From: Bacillota bacterium
GTDB lineage: Bacteria; Bacillota; Clostridia; Christensenellales; Aristaeellaceae
Assembly: GCA_023395615.1 (NCBI GenBank)
Contig: JAEWYP010000069.1
Span: 1-64,000 of the forward strand
Direction: 5' to 3'
Length of the DNA stretch: 64,000 bases
Under the pieces are notes generated by a model. That model was not told the DNA's origin, did no database searches, and saw only the letters and a program-made list of their open reading frames with translations. Position numbers and translations under genes: made by a program. Positions 10,032 to 19,445 of the stretch are shown piece by piece (within the stretch, counting starts at the first letter, position 1; every line of letters starts with the position of its first letter).

Positions 10032-10185
10032 AAGTCGCCGCGCGACGGCAGGGACGGGGGTACTCCGTGGATCGAGGCCCCCGTATACCCCTTTTGGAAG
10101 AACTGACGTTCCCGGATCGTGAACGACGAAGGCACGGGGCGGCTGATGAGCCGCAAACCTGAATAAACCATAAGGTGGGAGAAAT

Positions 10186-13035
10186 TTGCAGGATACGCTG
10201 ATCGTTCGCGGGGCGCGCGAACATAACCTGAAAAACGTTACGCTGGAAATCCCGCGCGACAAGCTGGTGGTGTTTACGGGGCTGAGCGGCTCCGGAAAAA
10301 CCAGCCTCGCTTTTGATACGATTTACGCCGAAGGACAGCGCCGTTACGTGGAAAGCCTGTCGTCTTACGCGCGCATGTTTCTGGGCCAGATGGAAAAGCC
10401 GGACGTGGACAGCATCGAGGGGCTTTCCCCTGCCATCTCCATCGACCAGAAAACCACCAGCCGCAACCCGCGTTCCACCGTGGGCACGGTAACGGAAATT
10501 TACGATTATCTGCGTCTGCTGTACGCACGCGTCGGCGTACCGCACTGCCCCAAATGCGGCAAGGAGATCAAGCAGCAGACTGTGGACCAGATGGTGGACC
10601 AGATTCTGCTGCTGCCGGACGGCACGAAAATGCAGGTGCTGGCCCCGGTGGTGCGCCAGCGCAAGGGCGAACACCAGAAACTGCTCGACGACGCGAAAAA
10701 ACAGGGCTACGTCCGCGTGAAGATCGACGGGGATACCTACGAGCTGGATGATACGCCCCCGCTGGATAAAAAGCGCAAGCATGACGTGAGCATCGTAATC
10801 GACCGACTGGTTGTGCGGGACAGCGACGATTTTCGCCGCCGCCTGTCGGACAGTCTGGAGACCGCCGCGGGGGCCGCGGAGGGGCTGGTGCTGGTGGATC
10901 TGTTCGATCAGGGAGAGCTGCTGTTTTCGCAGAACTATGCCTGCCCGGACTGTGGCGTATCCATCGAGGAGCTTGCGCCGCGCATGTTCAGCTTTAACAG
11001 CCCTTTCGGCGCCTGCCCGGAATGCGGCGGACTGGGTACCATCCTGCGGATTGGAGTGGACAATCTGGTGCCCGATCCCAACAAGAGCCTGAACGAAGGG
11101 GCGATTCAGGCGACAGGCTGGAACATCGGCGATTCGGGGAGCGTTGCCTCCACCTATTCCCGCGCGCTGGCGGACAAGTACGGTTTCAGTCTGGACACGC
11201 CGTTTCGGGACCTGCCGGAAAAAATCGTCAATATTCTGATGTACGGCACGGGGGACGAAAAGATTACCGTGCACTATGAGGGTGCGAACGGCGAGGGGCA
11301 TTACAGCACCACGTTTGAGGGGATCATCAACTCAATGATGCGCCGCTACCGGGAAACCAGCAGCGACGGCATGAAGGCTGTGTACGAAGAATACATGAGC
11401 GCCGAACCCTGCCCCGTGTGCGGCGGCCGCCGCCTGCGGCCGGAGGTGCTGGCGGTTACGGTGGGGGAGCTGAACATCAGCGAAGCCTGCGACCTGTCCG
11501 TCACCAAAGCGCGCGCCTTCTTTCACGGGTTGAAGCTGGGCGAAAAGCAAACCATGATCGCGGCCCAGATTTTAAAGGAAATCGACAGCCGCCTGACCTT
11601 TCTGGACAGCGTGGGCTTAAGCTACCTTACGCTTGCGCGGGCGGCGGGTACGCTGTCCGGCGGCGAGGCGCAGCGCATCCGGCTGGCTACGCAGATCGGG
11701 TCCAGTCTGATGGGCGTGCTCTACATTCTGGACGAACCTTCCATCGGGCTGCACCAGAGAGACAATCATAAGCTGATCGCAACCCTCAAACGCCTGCGCG
11801 ATCTGGGCAACACCCTGATCGTGGTGGAGCATGACGAGGATACCATGCGCGAGGCGGATTACATTGTGGACGTCGGCCCCGGCGCGGGGGTACACGGCGG
11901 TTGCATCACCGCGCAGGGTACGTTTGACGAAATCGCCGCCAACCCCAACTCCCTGACCGGGCAGTACTTAAGCGGGAAAAAGTACATCCCCGTGCCGGAA
12001 ACGCGCCGGGAACCCAAAGGATGGCTGACGGTACGCAACGCGAAGGAACACAACCTGCAAAATATCGACGTCAGGTTCCCGCTGGGGGTGTTCTGCGTGG
12101 TCACGGGGGTCAGCGGATCGGGGAAATCCAGTCTGGTTAACGGGATACTGTACAACTATCTGGCGAAAGTGCTCAACCGCGCCAAGACGCGCGCGGGCAA
12201 GTTTGGCTCCATCGACGGGGTAGAACAGCTGGATAAGATTATCGCGATCGACCAGAGCCCGATCGGGCGCACGCCGCGCAGCAACCCGGCGACCTATACC
12301 GGCCTGTTTGACCTGATCCGCAAACTCTTCGCCATGACGCCGGACGCCAAAGCCCGCGGCTACCGGGAGAACCGCTTCAGCTTTAACGTGAAGGGCGGCC
12401 GCTGTGAAGCCTGCTCCGGTGACGGCCTGATTAAGATTGAGATGCACTTTTTACCGGATGTGTACGTGCCCTGCGATGTGTGCAAAGGTATGCGTTACAA
12501 CCGGGAAACGCTGGAGGTACGCTACAAGGGCAAGAATATCTACGAGGTGCTGGATATGACCGTGGAGGAGGCGCTGAGCTTCTTCGAGGCACATCAGCCG
12601 ATCGTGAACAAGCTGCAAACGCTGTACGACGTTGGGCTGGACTACTTAAAAATCGGCCAGCCGAGCACACAGCTTTCCGGCGGCGAGGCGCAGCGTATCA
12701 AGCTTGCGACGGAACTGAGCCGCAGGGCCACGGGCCGCACCATCTACCTGCTGGACGAGCCGACCACCGGCCTGCACATCGACGATGTGGGCCGCCTGCT
12801 GGGCGTGCTGGAGCGGCTGGTGGAGGCGGGGAACAGCGTGCTGGTGATTGAACACAACCTGGATGTGATCAAGTATGCCGACTACCTGATCGATCTGGGG
12901 CCAGAGGGTGGCGACGGCGGCGGCAAGCTGGTTTGCGAGGGCACGCCGGAGGTTGTGGCGCAGTGCGCGCAAAGCTACACCGGCCAGTACCTGAAGCCCA
13001 TGCTGGAAAAGGGTGTTCGGGGTAAGGCATTCTGA
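10186..13035 (+). CDS. uvrA: Excinuclease ABC subunit A
   Basis: UvrA is the damage-sensing ATPase of nucleotide excision repair. At 949 residues it has normal length. Two ABC modules are visible: [10 protein letters not shown] near residue 31 and [10 protein letters not shown] near 643, with signatures LSGGEAQRI in both halves. Zinc-binding CxxC pairs occur at CPKC, CPDC...CPEC and CEAC...CDVC. The start is TTG at 10186, giving [15 protein letters not shown], with GGTGGGAG upstream. No uvrB or uvrC is present in the window. Confidence 0.99.
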   Translation: MQDTLIVRGAREHNLKNVTLEIPRDKLVVFTGLSGSGKTSLAFDTIYAEGQRRYVESLSSYARMFLGQMEKPDVDSIEGLSPAISIDQKTTSRNPRSTVGTVTEIYDYLRLLYARVGVPHCPKCGKEIKQQTVDQMVDQILLLPDGTKMQVLAPVVRQRKGEHQKLLDDAKKQGYVRVKIDGDTYELDDTPPLDKKRKHDVSIVIDRLVVRDSDDFRRRLSDSLETAAGAAEGLVLVDLFDQGELLFSQNYACPDCGVSIEELAPRMFSFNSPFGACPECGGLGTILRIGVDNLVPDPNKSLNEGAIQATGWNIGDSGSVASTYSRALADKYGFSLDTPFRDLPEKIVNILMYGTGDEKITVHYEGANGEGHYSTTFEGIINSMMRRYRETSSDGMKAVYEEYMSAEPCPVCGGRRLRPEVLAVTVGELNISEACDLSVTKARAFFHGLKLGEKQTMIAAQILKEIDSRLTFLDSVGLSYLTLARAAGTLSGGEAQRIRLATQIGSSLMGVLYILDEPSIGLHQRDNHKLIATLKRLRDLGNTLIVVEHDEDTMREADYIVDVGPGAGVHGGCITAQGTFDEIAANPNSLTGQYLSGKKYIPVPETRREPKGWLTVRNAKEHNLQNIDVRFPLGVFCVVTGVSGSGKSSLVNGILYNYLAKVLNRAKTRAGKFGSIDGVEQLDKIIAIDQSPIGRTPRSNPATYTGLFDLIRKLFAMTPDAKARGYRENRFSFNVKGGRCEACSGDGLIKIEMHFLPDVYVPCDVCKGMRYNRETLEVRYKGKNIYEVLDMTVEEALSFFEAHQPIVNKLQTLYDVGLDYLKIGQPSTQLSGGEAQRIKLATELSRRATGRTIYLLDEPTTGLHIDDVGRLLGVLERLVEAGNSVLVIEHNLDVIKYADYLIDLGPEGGDGGGKLVCEGTPEVVAQCAQSYTGQYLKPMLEKGVRGKAF

Positions 13036-13043
13036 ACGGAAGC

Positions 13044-13076
13044 GCGGGATGGGGTTTGTGCTCCATCCCGCTTTTT
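13044..13076 (+). terminator. Intrinsic terminator after uvrA
   Basis: A perfect 9-bp stem GCGGGATGG/CCATCCCGC is followed directly by TTTTT. Confidence 0.93.
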
Positions 13077-13155
13077 GATATAATGACCGCATACGGGCGG
13101 CACAGCTGAATCACGCAGATCGTAGCCACCCGAATGGAAGCAGGGAGGAACGCCG

Positions 13156-14865
13156 ATGCAACTGACTTTTCTGGGCGCGGCGCGCGAAGTGACCGGCAGC
13201 CGATACTTTTTGGAGGCTTGTGGAAAGAAAATCCTGGTGGACTATGGGATGGAGCAGGGGGCTAACGTGTTTGAAAACACGCCGCTGCCCGTGGCGGCTT
13301 CCGCTGTGGATTATGTTTTTTTAACCCATGCGCATATCGACCACAGCGGCTGGCTGCCGTTGCTGTATAAACAGGGTTTCCGAGGAAAAATCTTCACGAC
13401 GGATGCGACGCTGGACCTGTGCGCCATTATGCTGATGGACTCCGCCCATATCCAGATGATGGATGTGGAGTGGAAAAACCGCAAAGCCATGCGCAGCGGC
13501 GACGAACAGGCGCAACCCCTGTACACCACAGACGACGCGGCGGCCACCGTGAAACTGTTTGTGCCCTGCCGGTACGATCAGCCCGTGTCTGTTTGCGAGG
13601 GGATCACCCTGCGGCTGGTGGATGTGGGCCATTTGCTGGGCTCGGCCAGCGTGGAAATCACCGTGACCGAGGAAGACAAAACCCAAAGAATCGTATTCTC
13701 AGGCGACATTGGCAATCTGAACCAACCCATGCTGAAGAACCCGGAGTACATTACGCAGGCGGATTATGTGGTGATGGAGTCCACCTACGGCGATCGTACC
13801 CACGGCGAGGTGCCGGATTATGTAAGCACGCTGGTTAAAATCCTGTCGGATACGTTCCGGCGGGGCGGTAATGTGGTGATCCCGAGCTTTGCTGTGGGCC
13901 GCACGCAGGAGCTGCTGTACTTTTTCCGGCAGATCAAGCAGAACAACCTGTTGAAGGAGTTTCCGCATTTTCCTGTCTATGTGGACAGTCCTCTGGCCAA
14001 CGAAGCCACCACGGTTTTTAACGAGCATATGTACGACTGCATGGACGCGGAAACGCTCGCCCTGCTCAAACAGGGCATCAACCCCATCCAGTTTGAGGAC
14101 CTGCATACTTCTGTAACCGCCGACGACAGTAAAATGATCAATAACGAGCCTACCCCAAAGGTAATCCTCTCCGCCAGCGGTATGTGCGATGCGGGCCGGA
14201 TCCGCCACCATCTGAAACATAATCTGTGGCGCAGTGACAGCACCATCCTGTTCGTCGGTTATCAGGGTGAAGGCACGCTCGGCCGGTTGCTGGTGGATGG
14301 GGCGAAAAAGGTGAAGCTTTTCGGCGAAACGATCACCGTGCAGGCCGACGTGCAAAAACTGGCCGGCATCAGTGGCCATGCGGACGTGAACGGGCTGCTG
14401 AAGTGGATCGGCAGTTTTCAGGGCGATATCCGCCATGTGTTTGTGACACATGGGGAAAACACGGTGGCGGAAGGATTTGCCAACCGCCTGCACGACGAAC
14501 TGAAACGAAGCGCGACCGCGCCGTACAACGGCGAGTGCTGGGACCTGACGACCGACCAGATGGTACGTGAGGGCAATCATACCCTGCTGGAGCGCCGTCA
14601 TCCTGAAGAGGACCTGGAGCACGAAGCCAAACGCGAACAAGCCCGCCGCGAGGAAGGCCGGCAGGAGGAACCCCGCCGCGAAGAAACGCGCCGGATGCCG
14701 GAGCCGGAACGTGAGCGCACCGACGATACGCCGTACCGTGAACTGCTTACTGCGGCGTTGCGCGTGAACGAGCTGGTGGAACGGATGCACGACAGTTCCC
14801 ACAAACAGCAAAACGATCTGGCAGCTACTTTGAACGCGCTGATTCACAAGTTTAGCGGTAAATAA
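13156..14865 (+). CDS. MBL-fold metallo-hydrolase with beta-CASP domain (putative RNase)
   Basis: The protein has the metal-binding motif THAHIDHSGWLP near residue 57 and SGDIGN near 188. It also has the beta-CASP features PSFAVGRTQELLYFF and SASGMCDAGRIRHHL, with a late VTHGE motif. This is the architecture of CPSF73/YSH1-like and RNase J-related nucleases acting on RNA in the cytoplasm. Beyond about residue 480 there is a strongly charged Arg/Glu-rich linker and a short helical C-terminus. GGAGG precedes the ATG at 13156. The true substrate is not known. Confidence 0.88.
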   Translation: MQLTFLGAAREVTGSRYFLEACGKKILVDYGMEQGANVFENTPLPVAASAVDYVFLTHAHIDHSGWLPLLYKQGFRGKIFTTDATLDLCAIMLMDSAHIQMMDVEWKNRKAMRSGDEQAQPLYTTDDAAATVKLFVPCRYDQPVSVCEGITLRLVDVGHLLGSASVEITVTEEDKTQRIVFSGDIGNLNQPMLKNPEYITQADYVVMESTYGDRTHGEVPDYVSTLVKILSDTFRRGGNVVIPSFAVGRTQELLYFFRQIKQNNLLKEFPHFPVYVDSPLANEATTVFNEHMYDCMDAETLALLKQGINPIQFEDLHTSVTADDSKMINNEPTPKVILSASGMCDAGRIRHHLKHNLWRSDSTILFVGYQGEGTLGRLLVDGAKKVKLFGETITVQADVQKLAGISGHADVNGLLKWIGSFQGDIRHVFVTHGENTVAEGFANRLHDELKRSATAPYNGECWDLTTDQMVREGNHTLLERRHPEEDLEHEAKREQARREEGRQEEPRREETRRMPEPERERTDDTPYRELLTAALRVNELVERMHDSSHKQQNDLAATLNALIHKFSGK

Positions 14866-14894
14866 TAACTCCTTTTACTGAATACTATTTTTGC

Positions 14895-14934
14895 GGCGCG
14901 CAATCCGGTGAAACCGGGTTGCGCGCCACGTTTT
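14895..14934 (+). terminator. Intrinsic terminator after the beta-CASP gene
   Basis: The stem GGCGCGCAA/TTGCGCGCC, with an inner CCGG/CCGG pairing, is followed by ACGTTTT. Confidence 0.85.
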
Positions 14935-15003
14935 CTGTACGTGTGAGTCGATAAGTACAGTATCGATTAACATCATAAAATTAAATAATACGATAAATAT
15001 ATA

Positions 15004-15032
15004 TTGACATACAAGAAAACGTGTCGTATAGT
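15004..15032 (+). promoter_or_regulatory. Promoter of the DUF2975-HTH pair
   Basis: TTGACA (15004-15009), 17-base spacer, TATAGT (15027-15032), set in A+T-rich DNA. It lies 31 bases before the DUF2975 start codon. Confidence 0.9.
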
Positions 15033-15063
15033 ATTCCCATACTACCACGAAGGAGGATTGGAA

Positions 15064-15543
15064 ATGAAAACGGGTACGGCTTCGATTTTACTGAAAGTGG
15101 TTTTAGCCTTTTGCGCGGTGGCGCTTTTGCTGGTTGTTGTGGGTGGCGTGCCGGGATATATGTCCCATGTGACATATGTTCGCCCGGACTTATCCGGTTG
15201 GGCGCTGCCGATGGAACTCTACGGGGGGTTGATCTCTCTGCCGGTTTTTGCGGCGATCGCACAGTTATGGATGGTGTTCGGCACCATTGCGGAGAACAAT
15301 GCGTTTTGCGCGGAAAACGCAAAACGGTTTATGCGGATTGAGCGCCTCGCCATTGCGGACCTTGGCCTGGTGGCGATCCTGTGGGGATTTCTGCTGATTG
15401 TGGGGGTTACGCCGCCTTTCATACTGCTATGCCTGTCCGGGGCTACGTTCGTGGGCGGCGTGGCGATCATCGTATTCCGCGTGCTGGCTGCGCTGGTGCA
15501 AAACGCCACCAGCCTGCGGCAGGAAAACGAATTAACGATTTGA
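15064..15543 (+). CDS. DUF2975-family membrane protein (YoaS-like)
   Basis: The 159-residue protein has four hydrophobic segments (about residues 10-30, 50-70, 95-115 and 120-142) with the central segment FGTIAENNAFCAENAKRFMRIERLA typical of DUF2975. Its role is unknown. AAGGAGGA precedes the ATG at 15064. The next gene, a small Cro/CI-type regulator, starts 10 bases after its stop. This DUF2975-HTH pairing recurs in Bacillota (yoaS-yozG in B. subtilis), so the two probably act together. Confidence 0.87.
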   Translation: MKTGTASILLKVVLAFCAVALLLVVVGGVPGYMSHVTYVRPDLSGWALPMELYGGLISLPVFAAIAQLWMVFGTIAENNAFCAENAKRFMRIERLAIADLGLVAILWGFLLIVGVTPPFILLCLSGATFVGGVAIIVFRVLAALVQNATSLRQENELTI

Positions 15544-15553
15544 GGTGATAAGG

Positions 15554-15772
15554 ATGCCAATCAACGTTACAGTGGATGTTATGCTGGCGAAACGGAAAAT
15601 GTCACTGAACGAACTGAGTGAGCGCGTTGGGGTTACGGCTGCCAACCTGAGCATCCTGAAAACCGGGAAGGCAAGGGGCGTACGTTTCTCCACGCTGGAA
15701 AAGCTCTGCGAAGTGCTGGACTGCCAGCCTGCGGACCTGCTGGAATACCTGCCGGATCAAGAAAACCATTAG
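15554..15772 (+). CDS. Small HTH regulator of Cro/CI (YozG-like) type
   Basis: The 72-residue protein is essentially one helix-turn-helix domain, with MSLNELSERVGVTAANLSIL and the C-terminal LCEVLDCQPADLLEYLPD. The ATG at 15554 has GAGGTG 6 bases upstream; a GTG at 15545 overlaps that site and is less likely. It is co-transcribed with the DUF2975 membrane protein and likely regulates that operon. Confidence 0.9.
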   Translation: MPINVTVDVMLAKRKMSLNELSERVGVTAANLSILKTGKARGVRFSTLEKLCEVLDCQPADLLEYLPDQENH

Positions 15773-15781
15773 CTTTTCGCG

Positions 15782-15810
15782 TTTTCCGGCGCCTGCGGCA
15801 CGCCGGAAAA
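15782..15810. other. Perfect 10-bp hairpin
   Basis: TTTTCCGGCG pairs exactly with CGCCGGAAAA around a 9-base loop. There is no U tract after the stem on either strand. It may protect the 3' end of the HTH mRNA. Confidence 0.5.
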
Positions 15811-15867
15811 ATAAACCTCCCGGAAAGGGTCTTCCCTACAACCATCCTTTCCGTGCCGCAACTTTCG

Positions 15868-15900
15868 CCCCGCCCGGGCTGCCTCCCGGACGGGGTTTTT
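15868..15900 (+). terminator. Intrinsic terminator after the DUF2975-HTH operon
   Basis: The stem CCCCG-C-CCGGG pairs with CCCGG-A-CGGGG (one mismatch) and is followed by TTTTT. Confidence 0.85.
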
Positions 15901-16015
15901 CTCTTAAAATCAGAAAGATGGTTGAAGAGAAAAGAGGAATCCTCGTGATCCGGCTCGTATATCAAAACGGAGAAAACCCGGACTCCGGGGCGGACGAACC
16001 GAAAGGATGAAAACA

Positions 16016-18094
16016 ATGAACAGGGAACAAGCCAGAAAACAGGCGCACGAGCTGGTCGCGCAGATGACGCTGGACGAAAAAGCGGGCCAATTGCGTTACC
16101 GCGCGCCTGCGATCCCGCGGCTGGGCATACCGGCTTATAACTGGTGGAACGAGGCGCTGCACGGCGTTGCCCGCGCCGGAACGGCAACGGTGTTTCCGCA
16201 GGCGATCGGTATGGCGGCCACTTTTGACGACAGCCTGATGGAAACCATCGCGGATACCATCTCCACCGAGGCGCGCGCAAAATATAATATGCAATCCGCG
16301 CACGGCGACCGTGATATCTACAAGGGGCTTACGATGTGGTCGCCAAATGTGAACATCTTCCGCGATCCCCGCTGGGGCCGTGGGCAGGAAACATATGGTG
16401 AAGACCCGTTTTTAACCTCCCGGCTGGGCGTGGCGTTTGTGCAAGGTTTGCAGGGCAAGGGGACAACGCTGAAAGCGGCGGCCTGTGCCAAGCACTTTGC
16501 CGTGCATTCCGGCCCGGAGGCGATCCGTCACCATTTCGACGCACGGGTATCCAAGAAAGACCTGCGGGAAACCTACCTGCCCGCTTTTAAAGCGCTGGTA
16601 CAGGAAGCACACGTGGAAAGCGTGATGGGCGCGTATAACCGTGTGAACGGCGAACCCGCCTGTGGAAGCAAGGTATTGCTGAAGGATATTCTGCGTGACG
16701 AATGGGGTTTCGAGGGTCATGTGGTCAGCGATTGCTGGGCGCTGAAGGATTTTCACGAAAACCACTGCGTTACCGCCACCGCGCCGGAGAGCGCCGCGCT
16801 GGCCATGAAATACGGCTGCGATCTGAACTGTGGCGAGGTGTACCTGCAGGTGCTGGCGGCTTATCAGGAGGGGCGCATCACCGAGGAGCAGATCACCACG
16901 GCCTGCGAGCGGCTGATGACTACCCGGTATCTGTTGGGGATTCTCGGCCCGGAAGGCTCCGAATATGACAGGGTCTCCTATACGCGCAACGATACGGACG
17001 CAAACGCGAAACTGGCGCAGACCGTGGCGGAAAAGAGTATGGTGCTGCTTCAAAACGACGGCGTTCTGCCGCTGCGCCTGGATCAACTGAAAACGATTGG
17101 GGTGATCGGACCCAACGCGAACAGCGTCGCCTGCCTGGAAGGCAACTACAACGGCACCTCCTCCCGCTATGTCACCTATCTGGAGGGAATTCGCGCCGCC
17201 TGCGGGGATCACGCGCGCGTGCTGTATTCGCAGGGCAGCCACCTCTATCTGGACCGTACCAGTAACCTCGCGGAGGCGGACGACCGGCGGGCGGAGGCGA
17301 TCGGCGTGGCGGAAAACAGCGACGTCGTGATCCTTTGCCTTGGGCTGGACGCGACGCTGGAAGGGGAAGAAGGAGACACCGGCAACGAGTATTCGTCCGG
17401 CGACAAGCGGGATCTGAACCTGCCGCCCTGCCAGCAGAAACTGTTGCACGCCGTTCTGGCGGTCGGCAAGCCGACGGTAGTGGTGCTCTCCGCCGGCAGC
17501 GCGCTGGCGGTGGAGGAAGGCAATGCCATCCTGCAGGCCTGGTACCCCGGCGAATTGGGGGGCGCGGCGCTTGCGCGCATCCTGTTTGGCGAGGTTTCGC
17601 CCAGCGGACGCTTGCCGGTTACCTTTTACCGCGGCGTAGAGGATTTGCCGGACTTTGAAGACTATGCCATGGCGAACCGCACCTACCGGTATTATCAGGG
17701 CGAGCCGCTCTATCCGTTTGGATACGGTTTGGGCTATACCCGCTTTGCTTATTCCGACGCCCGCTATGCGGACGGACAGGTTACCGTAACGGTGGAAAAC
17801 ACAGGGGATTGCGACGGCGACGAGGTGATCCAGGTATATATAAAGGATCACGATTCGCCCTGCGCGGTACCGCGTCACAGCCTTTGCGCGTTCCGGCGCG
17901 TTGCGCTTGGAAAGGGCGAGAAGGCGACGGTTGCGCTGCCGATTCGCGATGAGGCGTTTGCCGCGTACGACGAGGAGGGAAACCTGACCACCCTTGGCAG
18001 GCATTATACCCTGTATGTGGGCGGAAGCCAGCCTGATCATCGCAGCGAAACGCTGACCGGCTCCAAACCGCTGGCAGTGGAAGTACGCCGATAA
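16016..18094 (+). CDS. Glycoside hydrolase family 3 enzyme
   Basis: The protein is a GH3 beta-glycosidase of the xylosidase/glucosidase type. The N-terminal barrel holds WWNEALHG, the segment WSPNVNIFRDPRWGRGQETY and the nucleophile motif VVSDCW, where D239 is the expected catalytic Asp. The second domain holds VLLQNDGVLPLR and EGEEGDTGNEYSSGDK, and a C-terminal fibronectin-III-like domain follows. It has no signal peptide, so it should act on imported oligosaccharides. Two in-frame ATGs exist; 16016 has AAAGGA 8 bases upstream, while 16007 overlaps that site. Confidence 0.93.
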   Translation: MNREQARKQAHELVAQMTLDEKAGQLRYRAPAIPRLGIPAYNWWNEALHGVARAGTATVFPQAIGMAATFDDSLMETIADTISTEARAKYNMQSAHGDRDIYKGLTMWSPNVNIFRDPRWGRGQETYGEDPFLTSRLGVAFVQGLQGKGTTLKAAACAKHFAVHSGPEAIRHHFDARVSKKDLRETYLPAFKALVQEAHVESVMGAYNRVNGEPACGSKVLLKDILRDEWGFEGHVVSDCWALKDFHENHCVTATAPESAALAMKYGCDLNCGEVYLQVLAAYQEGRITEEQITTACERLMTTRYLLGILGPEGSEYDRVSYTRNDTDANAKLAQTVAEKSMVLLQNDGVLPLRLDQLKTIGVIGPNANSVACLEGNYNGTSSRYVTYLEGIRAACGDHARVLYSQGSHLYLDRTSNLAEADDRRAEAIGVAENSDVVILCLGLDATLEGEEGDTGNEYSSGDKRDLNLPPCQQKLLHAVLAVGKPTVVVLSAGSALAVEEGNAILQAWYPGELGGAALARILFGEVSPSGRLPVTFYRGVEDLPDFEDYAMANRTYRYYQGEPLYPFGYGLGYTRFAYSDARYADGQVTVTVENTGDCDGDEVIQVYIKDHDSPCAVPRHSLCAFRRVALGKGEKATVALPIRDEAFAAYDEEGNLTTLGRHYTLYVGGSQPDHRSETLTGSKPLAVEVRR

Positions 18095-18243
18095 AAAAAG
18101 TTGGCGAACAACCGATGCAACGGCACGATAAAGGCGCGTTTTCGCCTTACGGTTTCGGTGCCTCCCTATCAAGATTGACAGAAGGGAAAACCGCTCTGGA
18201 AACCGATTCGTTTTCATTGACTTTTGCGAAACCTGGGAATTTG

Positions 18244-18280
18244 CAAACAAAAAGCTCCGTTTGACGGAGCTTTTTGTTTG
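18244..18280. terminator. Bidirectional intrinsic terminator
   Basis: CAAACAAAAAGCTCCG and CGGAGCTTTTTGTTTG form a 16-bp stem with a 5-base loop, giving T runs on both strands. It lies between the converging GH3 gene and the USP-like gene. Confidence 0.93.
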
Positions 18281-18304
18281 TGTGTATTTATAAAGTTGTA
18301 AAGG

Positions 18305-18694
18305 CTAGCTCTCGTCCGGAACGATCATGACCTGAACGCCGGGCAGCAACTCTGAAAGGGTTTCCGCCATTCCGTCCGCACACTCGCCGTTGCCCATCAC
18401 AATTTGCCGGGCACCGATTTTTTCGGCGAACTCCGCGATAGCGGTTACCGCAACTTCGGCGCTGAACACGGTCATTTCCGCGCCCGCCTCCCCGGAAAGC
18501 GCATACAGATAATCCAGCGCTTGCGAGTCCAGCGTTTTTTGCGGATCATCCTCCGATACGGAGATATGCAGCACGTGCAAGGGGCAGTGCTGTTTCAGCG
18601 CCATGTCCGCGCCGCTGCGGATCAGGCGGGCGCAGGCACGCTGCAGGGTGACCAGCACCAGCACAGGCGGCTGCGGATGTTGTTCGTCTATCAC
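18305..18694 (-). CDS. Universal-stress-protein-like domain protein
   Basis: The 129-residue protein resembles the USP-type alpha/beta domain also found in KdpD. It has LVLVTLQRACARLIRSGADM and PLHVLHISVSEDD near the start, then a conserved-looking RQIVMGNGE segment. This fold often binds nucleotides; a strict G-x2-G-x9-G(S/T) motif is not obvious. Its ATG overlaps the stop of the upstream membrane-protein gene in an ATGA, so the two are translationally coupled. It is the last gene of the Na+-pump cluster. Its role there is unknown. Confidence 0.7.
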   Translation of the reverse strand: MIDEQHPQPPVLVLVTLQRACARLIRSGADMALKQHCPLHVLHISVSEDDPQKTLDSQALDYLYALSGEAGAEMTVFSAEVAVTAIAEFAEKIGARQIVMGNGECADGMAETLSELLPGVQVMIVPDES

Positions 18695-19206
18695 TTGTTC
18701 TCTTCTTTCCCTTCGGGGTCCAGTGCGGCAACCATCCGGTCGTTGCTGAGCACGTGAACGCGGTCGCCGGGCTTCAGCTGCGCGGGGATGCTGACTCGTG
18801 CGTCCAGATAATAGGTACGGTCGTCTTCCGAGGCATTTTTGTCCCCGATGTTCACAGTGATCATTCGGCAGTCCAACCCGTCGTGATCCAGCACCTCGTC
18901 GGTGATGTCCTTCAGGATGCCGATGGTTTCGCGTTTATTCCCGTCCAACATGTAATCCACATGCTTTTTATACAGCGCAACCGGGTGCAGATACACGCCG
19001 TTGAAAAACAGGTAGTACGCGCCGCCTGCCACGGTAAGCAGACCTGTCCAGATCCAGCCGCTTACATCCCGGTGCAACCGGAACCACACAAAAGAAGCGA
19101 TAGCTGCCAGTAACAGCAGTACCGCGGGCAAAATGACGATCCAGCGGCGTTTGGTTCGTTCGGCAGTGGCCTGAGAACGATCTGCTTCCGTATACAGCAT
19201 GTTCAT
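18691..19206 (-). CDS. Membrane protein of unknown function in the Na+-pump cluster
   Basis: I do not recognise a family. The 171-residue protein has two close hydrophobic segments (about residues 24-45 and 52-72) and then a soluble C-terminal part. That part has alternating beta-like segments, such as DGLDCRMITVNIG and RTYYLDARVSIPAQLKPGDRV, and may be a small beta barrel facing the cytoplasm. The ATG at 19206 overlaps the oadG-like stop by one base and has AAGGAG upstream. Its position implies a role with the decarboxylase pump or its sensing. Confidence 0.75.
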   Translation of the reverse strand: MNMLYTEADRSQATAERTKRRWIVILPAVLLLLAAIASFVWFRLHRDVSGWIWTGLLTVAGGAYYLFFNGVYLHPVALYKKHVDYMLDGNKRETIGILKDITDEVLDHDGLDCRMITVNIGDKNASEDDRTYYLDARVSIPAQLKPGDRVHVLSNDRMVAALDPEGKEENK

Positions 19207-19415
19207 TACTCCTTCGCGTTTTCCTGTTTTTCACCCATGCGCTGCATCAGCTTGATCGCGAAGAAAAACAGCAGCAGCACCAGAAAAACCCCGACCAAAC
19301 CGAAAACCGTGGTCAGCAGGCCTTTGGTGAACAGGGGCAGCGTCGTAAGATAGGTGTTGGACGCCGTTGTGGTTGCGGCGACCGTTTCCGTTGTGTTGAA
19401 GAGCCAGGCAAACAT
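19206..19415 (-). CDS. OadG-like gamma subunit of a sodium-pump decarboxylase
   Basis: The 69-residue protein has a single membrane helix (about residues 34-58) followed by a short charged tail with KLMQRMGEKQENAK. This is the form of OadG/MmdD-type gamma or delta subunits, which help assemble Na+-translocating decarboxylases. It lies 30 bases downstream of the beta-subunit gene. The identification rests mainly on form and context, since these subunits are poorly conserved. Confidence 0.75.
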   Translation of the reverse strand: MFAWLFNTTETVAATTTASNTYLTTLPLFTKGLLTTVFGLVGVFLVLLLFFFAIKLMQRMGEKQENAKE

Positions 19416-19445
19416 GTTCTTTTCCTTCTTTCCGTAACTCGGCGG

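Noticed and set aside
9691..11301. Minus-strand open frame of 536 codons opposite uvrA and the DUF362 gene
   Set aside because: It spans the antisense of two certain genes, has a His/Arg/Gln-rich translation and no start signal.
16412..18250. Minus-strand open frame of 612 codons opposite the GH3 gene
   Set aside because: It is a shadow of the GH3 coding frame and ends within a clear terminator region on the other strand.
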